Source of the DNA: Ruegeria sp. HKCCD4315
Lineage (GTDB): Bacteria > Pseudomonadota > Alphaproteobacteria > Rhodobacterales > Rhodobacteraceae
Length of the DNA stretch: 64,000 nucleotides
Assembly: GCF_013112245.1 (NCBI RefSeq)
Contig: NZ_WVRN01000001.1
Coordinates: 1,740,501 to 1,804,500 of the forward strand
Direction: 5' to 3'
Made by a program: the position numbers and the translations under genes. This document shows positions 24,485-34,655 of this stretch, piece by piece (position 1 is the stretch's first letter; each line of letters opens with the position of its first letter). The notes beneath the pieces were generated by a model. It was not told the origin of the DNA and did no database searches. It was given only the letters and a program-made list of their open reading frames with translations.

Positions 24485-25452
24485 GCTTTGCCCCGCAAGA
24501 CCGCTGTCATCTGAGCAAGAATAGCAACGGCGATTTCTGCAGGTCCCGCAGCACCAATATCCAATCCGATCGGGCCGTGAATTCTGGAAATCTGTTCCTC
24601 AGTGAACCCTGCAGCTTTCATGCGATCCACCCGTTTGGCATGGGTGCGCGTCGAGCCCAGAGCGCCGATATAAAATACACCTGCATCAAGTGCCGCTTGC
24701 AGCGCCGGGTCGTCCAGCTTGGGATCATGGGTCAGCAAGACAATGGCGGTCCGCGCGTCCAGCCCCAGCTTGGCCACCGCTTCGTCCGGCCAATCAGTCA
24801 GGATCGTTTCCCCCGGAAATCGCGCGCTGGATGCAAAGGCATCGCGCGGATCGATGATGGCCGGATCATAGCCCGCAATGCGCGCCATCGGTACAAGTGC
24901 CTGTGCGATATGGACGGCACCCACAACGATCAGCCGCAAAGGTGGGTTGTGAACCGCCACAAAGGTTTCGCCGTCCTCCTCAAAACCGGACCGATCCATA
25001 CGCAGCCGTTCCGCATAAACGTTGCGGCGCAAAGCCCTGTGCCCGGTGTTTGTATTCACTTCATACGCCACCGGCTCGCGTGCGGCACGGGCTGCGACCA
25101 ATTCTGCCAGCATGGGCTCGGGCAGGACCTTTCCAATGGGTTCGACCAGAACACGGATCGTACCGCCGCAGGCCAGACCAACGGCAAAGGCATCCTCGTC
25201 GCTGACGCCAAATTCCAAAAGCCGGGCTTCGCCCTCGTCCAAGGCTTCAAGCGCTTCAACGATCACCGCACCTTCTACACAGCCGCCGGAAACCGAGCCT
25301 TCAATCCGCCCGTCGCCGCCGATCACCAGTTGAGACCCTACGCGTCTCGGCGCGCTGCCCCAGGTTTCGACAACGGTCGCCAAGGCCGCGCCCCGCCCGC
25401 TGCGGTGCCAGCCCAAAGCCGTTTCCGGGCTGTTGTCGAATCGCTCCATCAA
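24481..25452 (-). CDS. XdhC/CoxF-family molybdenum cofactor maturation factor
   Basis: The 323-residue protein has the N-terminal XdhC domain (GAALATVVETWGSAPR, GSVSGGCVEGAV) and a C-terminal Rossmann-like XdhC_C domain (LIVVGAVHIAQALVPM, IVLLTHDPKLDDPALQAAL, IGALGSTRTHAKR). XdhC proteins bind molybdopterin, promote sulfuration of the molybdenum centre and insert it into xanthine or CO dehydrogenase-type enzymes. The next genes (MoeA-like, and CoxE and CoxD beyond the IalB gene) belong to the same accessory set. No structural molybdenum hydroxylase is in the window. Confidence 0.9.
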   Translation of the reverse strand: MMERFDNSPETALGWHRSGRGAALATVVETWGSAPRRVGSQLVIGGDGRIEGSVSGGCVEGAVIVEALEALDEGEARLLEFGVSDEDAFAVGLACGGTIRVLVEPIGKVLPEPMLAELVAARAAREPVAYEVNTNTGHRALRRNVYAERLRMDRSGFEEDGETFVAVHNPPLRLIVVGAVHIAQALVPMARIAGYDPAIIDPRDAFASSARFPGETILTDWPDEAVAKLGLDARTAIVLLTHDPKLDDPALQAALDAGVFYIGALGSTRTHAKRVDRMKAAGFTEEQISRIHGPIGLDIGAAGPAEIAVAILAQMTAVLRGKA

Positions 25453-25613
25453 ACCCTCCAGATGTCACCCGTTTCCAACATAGGCAGGATTGACGCGAAG
25501 AAAAGCGCGGCAGTCTAGCCAAAAGGTCTATGTCTGTTCTTTTTCAGCGCTATCAATGGCTGAACCACATTCAACAAATCATAGGATTGATTGTTAGGTG
25601 TCAGAGCTCTAGC

Positions 25614-25640
25614 TTGCACATGCAACCGGTATTGTACCGG
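25614..25640 (+). promoter_or_regulatory. nested inverted repeats upstream of the IalB gene
   Basis: Two inverted repeats adjoin each other: TTGCA-CA-TGCAA (25614-25625) and CCGGTA-TTG-TACCGG (25626-25640), 38 bases before the TTG start codon of the IalB gene. They could be an operator or a leader hairpin. Function unknown. Confidence 0.4.
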
Positions 25641-25677
25641 ACTGCGTATCCAAAATTTATATATCGGAGACAAGCAG

Positions 25678-26178
25678 TTGAAACGTTTTTTGACACTGGG
25701 TGCCGCAGTAGGTCTTTTGGCCTCGACGGCGGCGTGGGCTGACACATTCCAACGGTATGGAGAAGTCGAGGGCTGGAAAGTCTTCATCGACAATGAACGG
25801 AAATCCTGCCTGATCGAGGCCGTGGATGATGCGGAAAACGTCGTGCAGATGGGTCTGACCGAAGATCGCAGCGTCGGTTATGTCGGTGTGTTCACCAAAG
25901 CTGACACCGATATCAAACGGGGCGAGACGCAAGAGGTTGCCATCCTGATTGGTGACAACATCTACTTGGGTGAAGCCACAGGTATGAAAGGCAACATCAC
26001 CAAGGGTTATTCAGGCGGTTACATTCTGTCGGACAATCCTCAATTCGCGGACGATCTGGCCAAGAAAAAGGTCATGATCGTGTTCCCCGAGACAGCGTAT
26101 GCCTTCACTGTTGATCTGACCGGCACATACAAAGCTATGGAAATGGCGCGTAAGTGCAACGACGAGCAGCTGTCGTAG
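25678..26178 (+). CDS. invasion-associated locus B (IalB) family exported protein
   Basis: The 166-residue protein has a signal peptide (KRFLTLGAAVGLLASTAAWA) and a mature IalB-type domain that includes GWKVFIDNERKSCLIE, GDNIYLGEATG and the C-terminal KCNDEQLS, with two cysteines likely paired in the periplasm. The longer frame from 25591 reads through unlikely N-terminal sequence; a TTG at 25678, preceded by CGGAGA, gives a perfect signal peptide, so I take it as the start. It lies on the plus strand between minus-strand cox-type genes. IalB proteins of free-living alphaproteobacteria have no settled role; they are not virulence factors here. Confidence 0.85.
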   Translation: MKRFLTLGAAVGLLASTAAWADTFQRYGEVEGWKVFIDNERKSCLIEAVDDAENVVQMGLTEDRSVGYVGVFTKADTDIKRGETQEVAILIGDNIYLGEATGMKGNITKGYSGGYILSDNPQFADDLAKKKVMIVFPETAYAFTVDLTGTYKAMEMARKCNDEQLS

Positions 26179-26182
26179 TCGA

Positions 26183-27442
26183 CTAACTGGAAAGCGCGGC
26201 CATCAGCCGGGCTTTCTGACCCTGGTCGTCGGGTTTTGAAATCACGTCGGCCAGGTCTTCGAGTGAGGCAATGGAATGCCCTGCCCGGAAACTGTCCACA
26301 TGCGGCAGCATGGTCGCCACGCCTTGCGCTTTTGGGGCGAACCCGTCCCAGCGCAGCAACGGATTCAGCCAGATCAGCCGTTTTGAAGACAGGTGCAGGC
26401 GCTCGATCTCTTTTTGCAGAACCTTAGGATCGCCCCGCTCCAACCCATCGGTAATGAGCAAGACAACCGCCCCCTGCCCCATGACGCGGCGCGACCAGTC
26501 ACGGTTGAATTGGTGAAGGCACTCTCCTATACGCGTGCCGCCTTCCCAATCCTGCGCCTCGGCCCCGGCGGCGGCAAGCGCTGCATCCACATCCCGTTGA
26601 CGTAAATGTCGGGTGATGTTGGTCAGGCGGGTGCCGAAAGTGAAAGCATGAACTTTGGCCCAGCCTGCACCTTTGGCGTTCGATACCGTATGCAGGAAAT
26701 GCAGGATAATCCGACTGTATTGGCTCATCGATCCTGAGATATCACACAATGCCACAAGGTTGGGCCAGCGTGGCTTGGGCCGTAGCCTGTAGATATCGTG
26801 CAGCTCTCCGCCTTGCCGCATAGCCCCGCGCAAGGTGCGCGCCCGGTCTATTCGGTGCCCAAGATGGCTCGCCTGCCCCCGGCGCGACTCGATGGGTTTG
26901 ACCGGCAGAGTCATCCGCGCCAAGACGCGTTTGGCTTGCGCTATTTCAGCGGTGCTCATCTGTTCAAAATCCAGATTGCGCAGTCGTTCCTCGGATGACG
27001 CCGTCTGAGTGGCGTCTATCTCGATTTCAGTTTCGCCTTCGTCTTGCGCGGCAGGTTCAGGCATATCCCGTTCGACGCCGTCCAACAGTGCCTCGGCCGC
27101 CCGTTTTTCACCCGCGTCCGCTTTACGCTCTTCCTGCACGCCGCGAATGGCGGGCAGCATCATGGCCATCATGTGTTCCATGTATCGTGGATCACGCCAA
27201 TACATTCGGAAGACTTGCGCGAACACCGTTCGATGTTCCGGGCGGTTCACAAAACAGGCGTGCAGAGTCCAGTAAAAGTCCCGTTTCTTAGTAAACCCAG
27301 CCGCCTGCACGGCGTTGATGGCATCAATCACGCGCCCTGGGCCAATTGGCAAACCCGCCTTTCTGAGGGCACGGGCGAAGTGCGTGATATTCTGCGCCAG
27401 CTTTGGATTGTCCGGTATGTCCAGAGGGAGTTGTTCTGCCAT
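26183..27442 (-). CDS. coxE: VWA-domain protein of CoxE type
   Basis: The 419-residue protein ends in a von Willebrand A domain with the MIDAS motif DISGSMSQYS (residues ~240-250) and has the CoxE N-terminus (ARALRKAGLPIGPGRV). CoxE works with the MoxR-like ATPase CoxD in maturing the Mo/Cu or Mo centre of CO dehydrogenase-type enzymes. The CoxD-type gene lies 58 bp upstream, with an intergenic repeat between. The start at 27442 is chosen because the frame upstream of it is the repeat; alternative starts at 27448 and 27469 exist. It is not accompanied by coxMSL in this window. Confidence 0.85.
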   Translation of the reverse strand: MAEQLPLDIPDNPKLAQNITHFARALRKAGLPIGPGRVIDAINAVQAAGFTKKRDFYWTLHACFVNRPEHRTVFAQVFRMYWRDPRYMEHMMAMMLPAIRGVQEERKADAGEKRAAEALLDGVERDMPEPAAQDEGETEIEIDATQTASSEERLRNLDFEQMSTAEIAQAKRVLARMTLPVKPIESRRGQASHLGHRIDRARTLRGAMRQGGELHDIYRLRPKPRWPNLVALCDISGSMSQYSRIILHFLHTVSNAKGAGWAKVHAFTFGTRLTNITRHLRQRDVDAALAAAGAEAQDWEGGTRIGECLHQFNRDWSRRVMGQGAVVLLITDGLERGDPKVLQKEIERLHLSSKRLIWLNPLLRWDGFAPKAQGVATMLPHVDSFRAGHSIASLEDLADVISKPDDQGQKARLMAALSS

Positions 27443-27449
27443 CAGCATC

Positions 27450-27496
27450 CATGGGGGCTCTGCCCCCATACCCCCGGAGTATTTGTGAAAAGATGA
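27450..27496. repeat. GC-rich Rhodobacterales-type intergenic repeat
   Basis: The gap between coxE and the AAA-ATPase gene is filled by a hairpin of a TGGGGGC stem with a CTCTG-type loop and GCCCCCA, then ACCCCCGGAGTATTTGTGAAAAGATGAAG. This kind of sequence (C-rich hairpin, then CCGGAGTATTT and AAGATGAA) recurs between genes in many rhodobacterial genomes. Only one copy is seen in the window, so the repeat nature rests on known genomes. It may serve as a processing or termination signal. Confidence 0.55.
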
Positions 27497-27500
27497 AGCA

Positions 27501-28409
27501 TCAGGCCGGTTCGAGGGTCGCCTTGGCCTCGTCCAGAATGCGTTTCGCCTCGGACCCTTGCAGTTTCTGGATGTCGTCCTGGTATTTCAGGATTGCGCCC
27601 AGAGTGTCGCCGATCACCTCTGGGCTGAGGTTCATCACATCCAGCGCCAGCAAGCATTTGGCCCAGTCAATGGTCTCAGCCACACCGGGTTTCTTGAACA
27701 GGTCCTCGGTGCGTAGTCGTTGAACAAAGGCCACGACCTCACGGCTGAGCGCATCAGCCGCTTCAGGTGCACGGGCGTGCAGGATTTCGATTTCGCGCTC
27801 GAAATCGGGATAGTCGACCCAATGATAAAGGCAGCGGCGTTTGAGGGCGTCATGCACCTCGCGCGTGCGGTTTGACGTGACAATGACAACGGGCGGCACG
27901 GGCGCTTTGACGGTGCCGAGTTCCGGGATCGTGACCTGAAAATCGCTGAGGGCCTCAAGCAGGAAGGCTTCGAAAGGTTCGTCGGTGCGGTCCAGCTCGT
28001 CGATCAGCAGAACCGGCGCGCCATATTCATCAGGCCGCATCGCTTGCAACAAGGGGCGTTCGATCAGGTATTCGTCTGAGAACAATTCCGCCTGAAGCGC
28101 GCTTCGGTCCGCCCCGCCCGACGCCTCAGCCGTACGGATCGCCACCATCTGCGCCGGAAAGTTCCATTCGTAAACGGCGGAGGACGCATCCAGACCTTCG
28201 TAGCATTGCAGACGGATAAGACGGCGATTTAACCCCGCAGCCAGCGCTTTGGCGATCTCGGTTTTACCAACGCCCGCTTCGCCCTCAAGAAACAACGGTC
28301 GGCCCAGTTTCAACGACAGAAAAACAACAGTCGCAAGGGCGCGTCCGCAGACATAGCCCTGGGCTCCCAACATCTGCTGCACGGCATCAATTGAATTTGG
28401 TTGCGTCAT
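27501..28409 (-). CDS. coxD: MoxR-family AAA+ ATPase (CoxD type)
   Basis: The 302-residue AAA+ protein has Walker A GEAGVGKTE (residues ~40-48), Walker B VLLIDELDR and sensor 1 VIVTSNRTRE. MoxR ATPases pair with VWA proteins as chaperones; CoxD of CO dehydrogenase clusters inserts sulfur or copper into the active site. The start follows a strong AAGGAGAG. It is the first gene of the minus-strand accessory group and is divergent to pyrC. Because the large subunit gene is absent here, whether its client is CO dehydrogenase, xanthine dehydrogenase or another hydroxylase is open. Confidence 0.87.
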   Translation of the reverse strand: MTQPNSIDAVQQMLGAQGYVCGRALATVVFLSLKLGRPLFLEGEAGVGKTEIAKALAAGLNRRLIRLQCYEGLDASSAVYEWNFPAQMVAIRTAEASGGADRSALQAELFSDEYLIERPLLQAMRPDEYGAPVLLIDELDRTDEPFEAFLLEALSDFQVTIPELGTVKAPVPPVVIVTSNRTREVHDALKRRCLYHWVDYPDFEREIEILHARAPEAADALSREVVAFVQRLRTEDLFKKPGVAETIDWAKCLLALDVMNLSPEVIGDTLGAILKYQDDIQKLQGSEAKRILDEAKATLEPA

Positions 28410-28569
28410 GAACCCTCTCTCCTTAGCGGACAAACAGGTCATGCACCGACCTGCGCGTCAAGACCTCGCGCCAAGACACAGCTACGACGTTCCGGTTGGT
28501 TGACAAGTTTTTTTGCCAAGGCGCGCGGTCGCGGTTGGTCTTTTTCAACAGCTATGCTAGCGGAAAGCC

Positions 28570-29607
28570 ATGACCGATACCCTCACGATCCGCCGCCCCG
28601 ACGACTGGCATCTGCATCTGCGCGATGGCGCCATGCTGCAGGCCGTTCTGCCCGAAACCGCGCGCCATTTTGGCCGTGCGATCATCATGCCCAATCTGGT
28701 GCCTCCGGTTGTCACCGGCGCGCACGCTGCGGCTTATCGCGACCGCATCATGGCCGCGCTGCCCGACGATATGACGTTTGAGCCGTTGATGACACTTTAT
28801 CTGACCGAGGATACGGACCCGGACGATCTGGCGGCTGCCCATGCAAGCGGTTTGGTCAAGGCCGTGAAGCTGTACCCCGCAGGGGCTACGACCAACTCGC
28901 ATTCGGGCGTGAGGAACTTTGACAACGTGCGTCCTGTGCTGGAGCGTATGGCCGAGATTGGCTTGCCCCTGTGTGTGCACGGTGAAGTCACCGACGCGGA
29001 GATCGACATTTTTGACCGTGAGGCAGTGTTCATCGACCGTGTACTGGACCCGATCCGAAAGGCCACTCCGGGTCTGCGCGTGGTGATGGAGCATATCACC
29101 ACCCGAGACGGTGTTCAGTATGTCAAAGCCAATGAGGCAAATCTGGGCGCAACAATCACGGCGCATCACCTGATCATCAACCGCAACCACATTCTGGTTG
29201 GCGGGATCAAACCGCATTATTACTGCCTGCCCGTCGCCAAACGTGAAGAGCATCGGTTGGAGTTGTTGAAAGCCGCCACCTCGGGCGATCCGCGGTATTT
29301 CCTTGGCACCGACAGCGCTCCGCATACGGATGACAACAAGGAAATGGCCTGTGGTTGCGCGGGATGCTTCACGGCAACCAACACTATGTCCCTGGTGGCC
29401 GAGATGTTCGACCGCGAAAGTGCATTGGACAAGCTGGAAGGCTTTGTGTCGCTGAATGGTCCCGCTTTCTATCGAATGCCCGTGAACGAGGACACCATCA
29501 CGCTGACCAAGGGCGAGCCGGTCGAATACCCCGACAAGATCGAAACCGGAGACGGACCCGTCACCGTTTTCGACCCCGGCTTTCCGTTGCATTGGCGCGT
29601 GGTTTAA
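28570..29607 (+). CDS. pyrC: dihydroorotase (type II, PyrC)
   Basis: The 345-residue amidohydrolase carries out ring closure of N-carbamoyl-aspartate in pyrimidine synthesis. It has the metal-binding DWHLHLRDG at residues 13-21, the carboxylated lysine in [18 protein letters not shown], the FLGTDSAPH aspartate and the GCAGCFTA segment typical of the E. coli-type enzyme. It ends four bases into the convergent PrpD-family gene. Confidence 0.96.
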   Translation: MTDTLTIRRPDDWHLHLRDGAMLQAVLPETARHFGRAIIMPNLVPPVVTGAHAAAYRDRIMAALPDDMTFEPLMTLYLTEDTDPDDLAAAHASGLVKAVKLYPAGATTNSHSGVRNFDNVRPVLERMAEIGLPLCVHGEVTDAEIDIFDREAVFIDRVLDPIRKATPGLRVVMEHITTRDGVQYVKANEANLGATITAHHLIINRNHILVGGIKPHYYCLPVAKREEHRLELLKAATSGDPRYFLGTDSAPHTDDNKEMACGCAGCFTATNTMSLVAEMFDRESALDKLEGFVSLNGPAFYRMPVNEDTITLTKGEPVEYPDKIETGDGPVTVFDPGFPLHWRVV

Positions 29608-30896
29608 CCTGTCAGTTTGACAGCCAGATCGCGGGCGCGACCTCCGGTGCGCAGCATTGACCAGATCGCGTCCGCCTTATCCGTGCCGATCAACTTGGCC
29701 GCTTTGGCGCGGACACGGTCCTCGCGGTCAGACAGTGACATTGGGGTCAGCAGATCATGCGTTGCCTCACGACGAATACCGTCGCGGCGCAGCAAGGCCA
29801 AATGCGCCTGTGTCTCTGACAAGCTTTCATCTGCTTCAACAGTGATGCGGTCGCGCAAGGACGTAATGCGTGGGTCAGCGCAAACCTTATCCGTATAACT
29901 GCCGGGCAAGGCGGTATCATATCCCAGGGCCTGCATCGCGATGACAGTGCGGTATGAGAATTTAGCCCCTAACCCGCTTGCAGGTGTCAGCTGATTGCAC
30001 ACACTCATCCAACGCGGATGGGTTTTGATCTTGATCTCGGCCACTTCAGGCTCGGCGATGTCCAGTTCCCGCGCCGCTTCGAGCGCGGCGTGCAAGCCGT
30101 GACAACAGGCATGGAACTTGTGACTGACGCTTTCGAACAACCATTCATCGCCCAAACCGTCCAGCGCGCTTAAATCAGACACGCCCTGATGGGTTGCACC
30201 AAAGCCAAACGGGCCTTCGAGCGCATCGGCATTGGCCTGAAACCCGTGCTGCACCAGCAAGGCTGTTTCGACACCGGCTGACGCCGCAAGGCCCGCGTTA
30301 TATGGCTTGCCCATCGTCCCGAACTGCGCCTTCAGTCCGGCTGCACGGGTGGCGGTCAGACCCAAAACGGATCGCATCTGGTTTATATCGAAGCCCAACA
30401 ATCGCCCTGCGGCGACGGCGGCCCCAAATGCGCCGGACGTGGCTGTCTGGTGAAACCCGACCTGATAGTGCCCCCGACCCAACCACAGGCCAACACGAAT
30501 TGAGGTTTCCATCCCAATCAAAGCGGCTTCGAGCAAGTCGACCAGAATACGATCATCCCACTCGGCCACAGCAAGCGCCGCCGGAAGGATGGCAACAGAC
30601 GGATGCCCGATATGGGCAAAATGCGTGTCGTCATAATCCAGCGCATGAGACACGGTGCCATTCACCAACGCGGCTCCGCGCAATGGCGCTTCGCCTCCGC
30701 CAAATAGATGGGCCTGTGCCTGACCACCCTCGTCCAGAACCATCTTGCGAATGATGGATGAGACAGGTTCGTTCGCACCCGCTCGACCAACCGCAACCCA
30801 GTCCAGCACGGACAGAGACGTCACAATCCGCGCCTGAGATGTTGTTGAAATCGGTCCCGCCGCAAACGCGGCCAATGATGAAGTGAAATCCGTCAT
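29604..30896 (-). CDS. MmgE/PrpD family protein
   Basis: The 430-residue protein belongs to the MmgE/PrpD superfamily, which includes 2-methylcitrate dehydratase and cis-aconitate decarboxylase. Recognisable parts are [16 protein letters not shown] (residues ~85-100), [12 protein letters not shown], and YSDKVC-like [17 protein letters not shown] C-terminal segment. There are no other propionate genes around (no prpB or prpC), so methylcitrate cycle membership is unsupported, and it may act on another tricarboxylic or dicarboxylic acid. It is convergent with pyrC with a four-base overlap of the ends. Confidence 0.88.
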   Translation of the reverse strand: MTDFTSSLAAFAAGPISTTSQARIVTSLSVLDWVAVGRAGANEPVSSIIRKMVLDEGGQAQAHLFGGGEAPLRGAALVNGTVSHALDYDDTHFAHIGHPSVAILPAALAVAEWDDRILVDLLEAALIGMETSIRVGLWLGRGHYQVGFHQTATSGAFGAAVAAGRLLGFDINQMRSVLGLTATRAAGLKAQFGTMGKPYNAGLAASAGVETALLVQHGFQANADALEGPFGFGATHQGVSDLSALDGLGDEWLFESVSHKFHACCHGLHAALEAARELDIAEPEVAEIKIKTHPRWMSVCNQLTPASGLGAKFSYRTVIAMQALGYDTALPGSYTDKVCADPRITSLRDRITVEADESLSETQAHLALLRRDGIRREATHDLLTPMSLSDREDRVRAKAAKLIGTDKADAIWSMLRTGGRARDLAVKLTG

Positions 30897-30933
30897 GGGC
30901 GCAGTCTAGCGAGCGCAATTGCCGCGTAAAGAC

Positions 30934-31380
30934 CTAGCCGTAGAGTTCTTGGGCCCGCGCCTCGAACGCACGTACGATCCTTTGCATGGCTTCGTTGAAC
31001 ACGACGCCAATGATCCCTTGCAGAATCGCGTTCTTGAACTCGAAATCCACGTGGAACGAGATATTGCAGCCTCCATCCGGCGCATCCTCGAATTGCCAGT
31101 CGGACTTCATGTATTTGAAGGGGCCATCCAGATACTCGGTATCGATCTTCTTCTGGTCTGCAAATAGAGTCACCCGGCTGCCAAAACGTTCGCGGAACAC
31201 TTTGAACGAGATGACCAGATCAGCTTCCATCACCTGCGCCTCGCCCACAGCATATGTCTTGCGGATCCGAGCTGCAGCGCACCACGGTAGAAACTGCGGA
31301 TACTTGGCCACGTCCGCCACCAGATCATACATCTGCTGGGCCGTGTATGGCAGGTGGCGAGTTTCCGAATGGATAGGCAT
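30934..31380 (-). CDS. COQ10/RatA-type START-domain protein (ubiquinone-binding)
   Basis: The 148-residue protein is a polyketide cyclase/START-like lipid carrier: the N-terminus [34 protein letters not shown] is the family signature, and the C-terminus [29 protein letters not shown] matches COQ10. In alphaproteobacteria it is thought to bind ubiquinone and help respiratory electron transfer; it is related to E. coli RatA, but nothing indicates a toxin. The frame is open to 31416 but 31380 fits the family start. Divergent from hpt with about 70 bp between. Confidence 0.87.
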   Translation of the reverse strand: MPIHSETRHLPYTAQQMYDLVADVAKYPQFLPWCAAARIRKTYAVGEAQVMEADLVISFKVFRERFGSRVTLFADQKKIDTEYLDGPFKYMKSDWQFEDAPDGGCNISFHVDFEFKNAILQGIIGVVFNEAMQRIVRAFEARAQELYG

Positions 31381-31452
31381 GACGTCCGGTATTTGCAGGT
31401 GACAATGGCGCGTCATGTCGTATGTTGCGCGCCAAAGATCAAGGGGGCAACG

Positions 31453-31995
31453 ATGACTGACCGCGCATATGTGATAGATGAGATGATCTCGGCCAAGGCC
31501 ATCGCTGCCAGAATTGAAGAGCTCTGTCGCGAAATCACAGCAGAATTCGGCAACACCGACAAGCTGGTTGTCGTGGGCTTGTTGCGCGGCAGTTTTGTTT
31601 TTATCGCCGATCTGGTCCGCGAATTGGATTTGCCGATCGAAGTGGATTTCCTTGAGGCGTCATCATACGGCGACGCCATGGAAAGCAGTCGGGAAGTTCG
31701 TATTCTCAAGGACTTGCGCGGCGCAATTGAAGGGCGTGATGTGCTGGTCGTTGAAGATATTGTGGATACAGGTCACACGCTGAATCATGTCACCAAACTT
31801 CTTCAAAGCCGCAAACCCGCGCGCCTAAAATCCATTGCCCTGCTCGACAAGCCCAGTCGTCGTGAAGTGGATTTCCGCTCAGACTGGATCGGGTTTGAGA
31901 TCCCGGACGAATTTGTGGTCGGTTACGGCATCGACTACGCGCAGCGAAACAGAAACCTGCCCTTTATCGGCAAGGTCCGGTTTACGGGCGAATAA
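31453..31995 (+). CDS. hpt: hypoxanthine phosphoribosyltransferase
   Basis: The 180-residue protein salvages hypoxanthine (and often guanine) by joining it to PRPP. The PRPP-binding motif [14 protein letters not shown] stands at residues ~97-110, and the family features [11 protein letters not shown] and [10 protein letters not shown] precede it. The first in-frame ATG at 31354 overlaps the divergent gene; the ATG at 31453, after GGGGGCAACG, gives the normal N-terminus MTDRAYVID. Confidence 0.95.
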   Translation: MTDRAYVIDEMISAKAIAARIEELCREITAEFGNTDKLVVVGLLRGSFVFIADLVRELDLPIEVDFLEASSYGDAMESSREVRILKDLRGAIEGRDVLVVEDIVDTGHTLNHVTKLLQSRKPARLKSIALLDKPSRREVDFRSDWIGFEIPDEFVVGYGIDYAQRNRNLPFIGKVRFTGE

Positions 31996-32115
31996 GTTGG
32001 CCTTCACTCACTGCTTTTTGGGTAGGTTGCCAACCAACCATTCTGCTATCTGAATATAAATAGACATAAGCTCATATTTTCCTCTAAAGTTCTTTAAAAC
32101 AATGGAGGTCTGTTG

Positions 32116-32472
32116 ATGAAGCGTATTGTCGCGACAGTTGGTGTTGTTATGGCGATCGTGGCCCTAGCCAGTGCAGGCGCTGCAAAGGACAACAAAGGCA
32201 AAGGGCAAGGGGCCAACAAAAACAAGTTGGAAAAAGCCATCAAGTCAAACGGCAAGGCGGTTCCACCCGGCCAAATCAAAAGATATACGCGCGGCCAAAA
32301 GTTGCCGGATGACTTGCGATTTGACTACATTGACGATCTCGACAATTGGAAGCTCAAGCCACTGGGCCCGGGTCAAAGATATATTCGGGTGGACGACGAG
32401 ATTTTGTCGATATCGGACGACACAAAGACAGTCATAGAAGCTGTTGGAATTGTTAGTGATCTCGCCAACTGA
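32116..32472 (+). CDS. small exported RcnB-like protein
   Basis: The 118-residue protein has a signal peptide (KRIVATVGVVMAIVALASAGA), a lysine/asparagine/glycine-rich linker (KDNKGKGQGANKNK) and an RcnB-like module: VPPGQIKRYTRGQKLPDD, then LKPLGPGQRYIRVDDEILSIS. RcnB is a periplasmic protein involved in nickel/cobalt homeostasis in E. coli, but most relatives have no proven function. A GGAGG lies seven bases before the ATG at 32116. It stands alone, with no metal transporter near. Confidence 0.78.
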   Translation: MKRIVATVGVVMAIVALASAGAAKDNKGKGQGANKNKLEKAIKSNGKAVPPGQIKRYTRGQKLPDDLRFDYIDDLDNWKLKPLGPGQRYIRVDDEILSISDDTKTVIEAVGIVSDLAN

Positions 32473-32478
32473 ATGAAT

Positions 32479-33636
32479 TCAAACTGACGATCGCCTTCCA
32501 AGAGTGGCATCAATAGCGTTAAGGAAGATCCCAACACCTACGGGTATCAACGCATCTGGAAAATCATAGTCCGGATTGTGCAGTTGGGGATGATCCCGAC
32601 CCGATCCCAACCAGAACATGGCGGCATTTGCGCACTTGCCAAACTGCCCGAAATCCTCGGAAAATCGCTGCGGCTGATCGACCAACCGGCATTTAATTCC
32701 CTGATCAACACAGGATCGCTTCAGAATTGAGACGGTTTCCGGGTGATTGACGCAAGCTTCGAAGACCTCATCGTAAGAAATCTCCACCGAAAGTCCCTCG
32801 TCCTGCGCCGTCTTGTGGACCATCGCTTCGGCTTCGTCGATCAGGCGCGTCATCCGTCGGTCCGAGACTGTACGCAGCGTCACCCACAATTCAGCTCGTC
32901 CGGGGGCAACACCCACAGTGCGCTCGCCCAGATTGGCGTGCGTGACGGTGGTTAAGGCGTAGTCGTCGTTCAAGTCGCCACCCGCCCCTAAATCAGCCAA
33001 GGCTGGCATTAGTTTGGCCAAGGCACCCGCTGGTGACACGCCATCTTGAGGCGCCGCCGCGTGCGAGGTCTTACCCGTCAGCACAACCTGCATACCGCGC
33101 GAGGCACAGTTTGCCGGACCGGTGCAGAGTTCGACCGCTCCAAGCTCCAACCCCGGCAAGTTGTGCAAGGACAATACGATATCCGGAGAAATCCCGGCAA
33201 ATTGGGGATCTGCCCGGAACGCGACCGCGCCTTGCCCTGTCTCTTCGGCAGGCTGGAAAATCAAAACGACGCGACCGGAATTTGGACGTTTGTGACCCAA
33301 GGCGTCAGCGATACCCAGAACCATTGTCATGTGGCCGTCATGGCCGCAGAGATGCCCTTTGCAATCTGTTTGCGAGACATAAGGCAGATCAGCCACTTCC
33401 TGGATCGGAAGGCCATCCAACTCGCACCGAATGGCTAGAGTTGGACCCGGTTGCCCGCTTTCAAAAACACCGGCAACTCCATGTCCCCCGATGCCCGTCA
33501 GAACGCGATCTGCTCCGGCTTCGCGCAACAAATCAGCGACGCGCGCCGCAGTTTGCACTTCCTGCCCCGAAAGTTCCGGGTTCTGGTGCAATTCGCGGCG
33601 CAGGCGGGTCAGCCGTGCGACAAGATCCGGGGTCAC
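32479..33636 (-). CDS. M20D-family amidohydrolase (hippurate/N-acyl amino acid hydrolase-like)
   Basis: The 385-residue metalloenzyme has the M20D metal ligands: [10 protein letters not shown] (Cys/His pair), [15 protein letters not shown] and the final [10 protein letters not shown]. Such enzymes cleave N-acyl amino acids, hippurate or indole-acetyl amino acids. It is coupled to lipA by an ATGA overlap (33633-33636), an odd pairing that may only reflect compaction. The specific substrate is not predictable. Confidence 0.9.
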   Translation of the reverse strand: MTPDLVARLTRLRRELHQNPELSGQEVQTAARVADLLREAGADRVLTGIGGHGVAGVFESGQPGPTLAIRCELDGLPIQEVADLPYVSQTDCKGHLCGHDGHMTMVLGIADALGHKRPNSGRVVLIFQPAEETGQGAVAFRADPQFAGISPDIVLSLHNLPGLELGAVELCTGPANCASRGMQVVLTGKTSHAAAPQDGVSPAGALAKLMPALADLGAGGDLNDDYALTTVTHANLGERTVGVAPGRAELWVTLRTVSDRRMTRLIDEAEAMVHKTAQDEGLSVEISYDEVFEACVNHPETVSILKRSCVDQGIKCRLVDQPQRFSEDFGQFGKCANAAMFWLGSGRDHPQLHNPDYDFPDALIPVGVGIFLNAIDATLGRRSSV

Positions 33637-34583
33637 GCTTGCTGCAGCTTTTCTTGACGCGCCGCCCTCAGACGGGCGAAATCGTCGCCTGCGTGGTAAG
33701 ACGACCGGGTCAATGGTGTTGCCGACACCATCAGGAAGCCTTTTCCATAGGCCGCCTTTTCGTAAGAGGCGAATTCTTCCGGCGTGACGAAGCGATCCAC
33801 ACCATGGTGCTTTGGAGTCGGTTGCAGGTACTGACCAATGGTCAAAAAGTCGATATCCGCGGCGCGCATGTCATCCATGACCTGACGCACTTGCTGCTCG
33901 TCTTCGCCCAATCCAACCATGATGCCGGATTTGGTGAAAATCGACGGGTCCAGCTCTTTCACACGTTGCAGCAAACGCAGCGAGTGAAAATACCGCGCGC
34001 CGGGACGGACCTCGGGGTATAAACCCGGCACGGTTTCCAGATTGTGGTTGAACACATCGGGTTTCGCCTGAACCACAACCTCCAACACCTCAGGCTCACA
34101 TTTCAGGAAGTCAGGTGTCAGAATTTCGATCGTGGTCTTCGGGGAACGGTGGCGCACTGCGCGAATGGTCTGCGCGAAATGCTCTGCTCCACCATCATTC
34201 AGGTCGTCGCGGTCCACCGATGTAATAACAACGTGGTTCAGGCCCAGCTTTTCAACCGCATGTGCCACGCGACCCGGTTCAAACGCATCCAACTCGTCAG
34301 GGCGCCCGGTGGCGATGTTGCAAAAGGTACAGCCGCGGGTACAGATCTCACCCATGATCATCATTGTGGCGTGACCCTGGCTCCAGCATTCGCCAACATT
34401 GGGGCAACCCGCTTCTTCACAAACCGTTACCAGATTGTTGTCACGCATGATCTTGCGGGTGTCCGCATAGCCCTTGCCACCCGGTGCCTTGACCCTGATC
34501 CAGTTCGGCTTTTTGGGTTGCGCGTTATCCGGGCGATGCGCTTTTTCCGGATGGCGTTGTTCTGGGATCTTGAGATCTCGCAC
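33633..34583 (-). CDS. lipA: lipoyl synthase
   Basis: LipA is a radical SAM enzyme that inserts two sulfurs into octanoyl groups on lipoyl-dependent enzymes. The 316-residue protein has both iron-sulfur signatures: the auxiliary-cluster cysteines in [12 protein letters not shown] and the radical SAM CxxxCxxC in [11 protein letters not shown], and the C-terminal SSYHAGDDF with the RSSYHA motif whose serine is a cluster ligand. The N-terminus has [12 protein letters not shown]. It is first in a two-gene unit with the M20 gene and divergent from the peroxiredoxin gene. Confidence 0.97.
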   Translation of the reverse strand: MRDLKIPEQRHPEKAHRPDNAQPKKPNWIRVKAPGGKGYADTRKIMRDNNLVTVCEEAGCPNVGECWSQGHATMMIMGEICTRGCTFCNIATGRPDELDAFEPGRVAHAVEKLGLNHVVITSVDRDDLNDGGAEHFAQTIRAVRHRSPKTTIEILTPDFLKCEPEVLEVVVQAKPDVFNHNLETVPGLYPEVRPGARYFHSLRLLQRVKELDPSIFTKSGIMVGLGEDEQQVRQVMDDMRAADIDFLTIGQYLQPTPKHHGVDRFVTPEEFASYEKAAYGKGFLMVSATPLTRSSYHAGDDFARLRAARQEKLQQA

Positions 34584-34655
34584 GGCTGATATCCTGACTT
34601 TGGGTCAACTTTGTGTACCTATAACATAAACAAGTCGCCATTGTTACACCAGCGA

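Noticed and set aside
28552..29592. A 346-codon minus-strand open frame opposite pyrC
   Set aside because: pyrC is complete with its metal ligands; the antisense product has no recognisable features.
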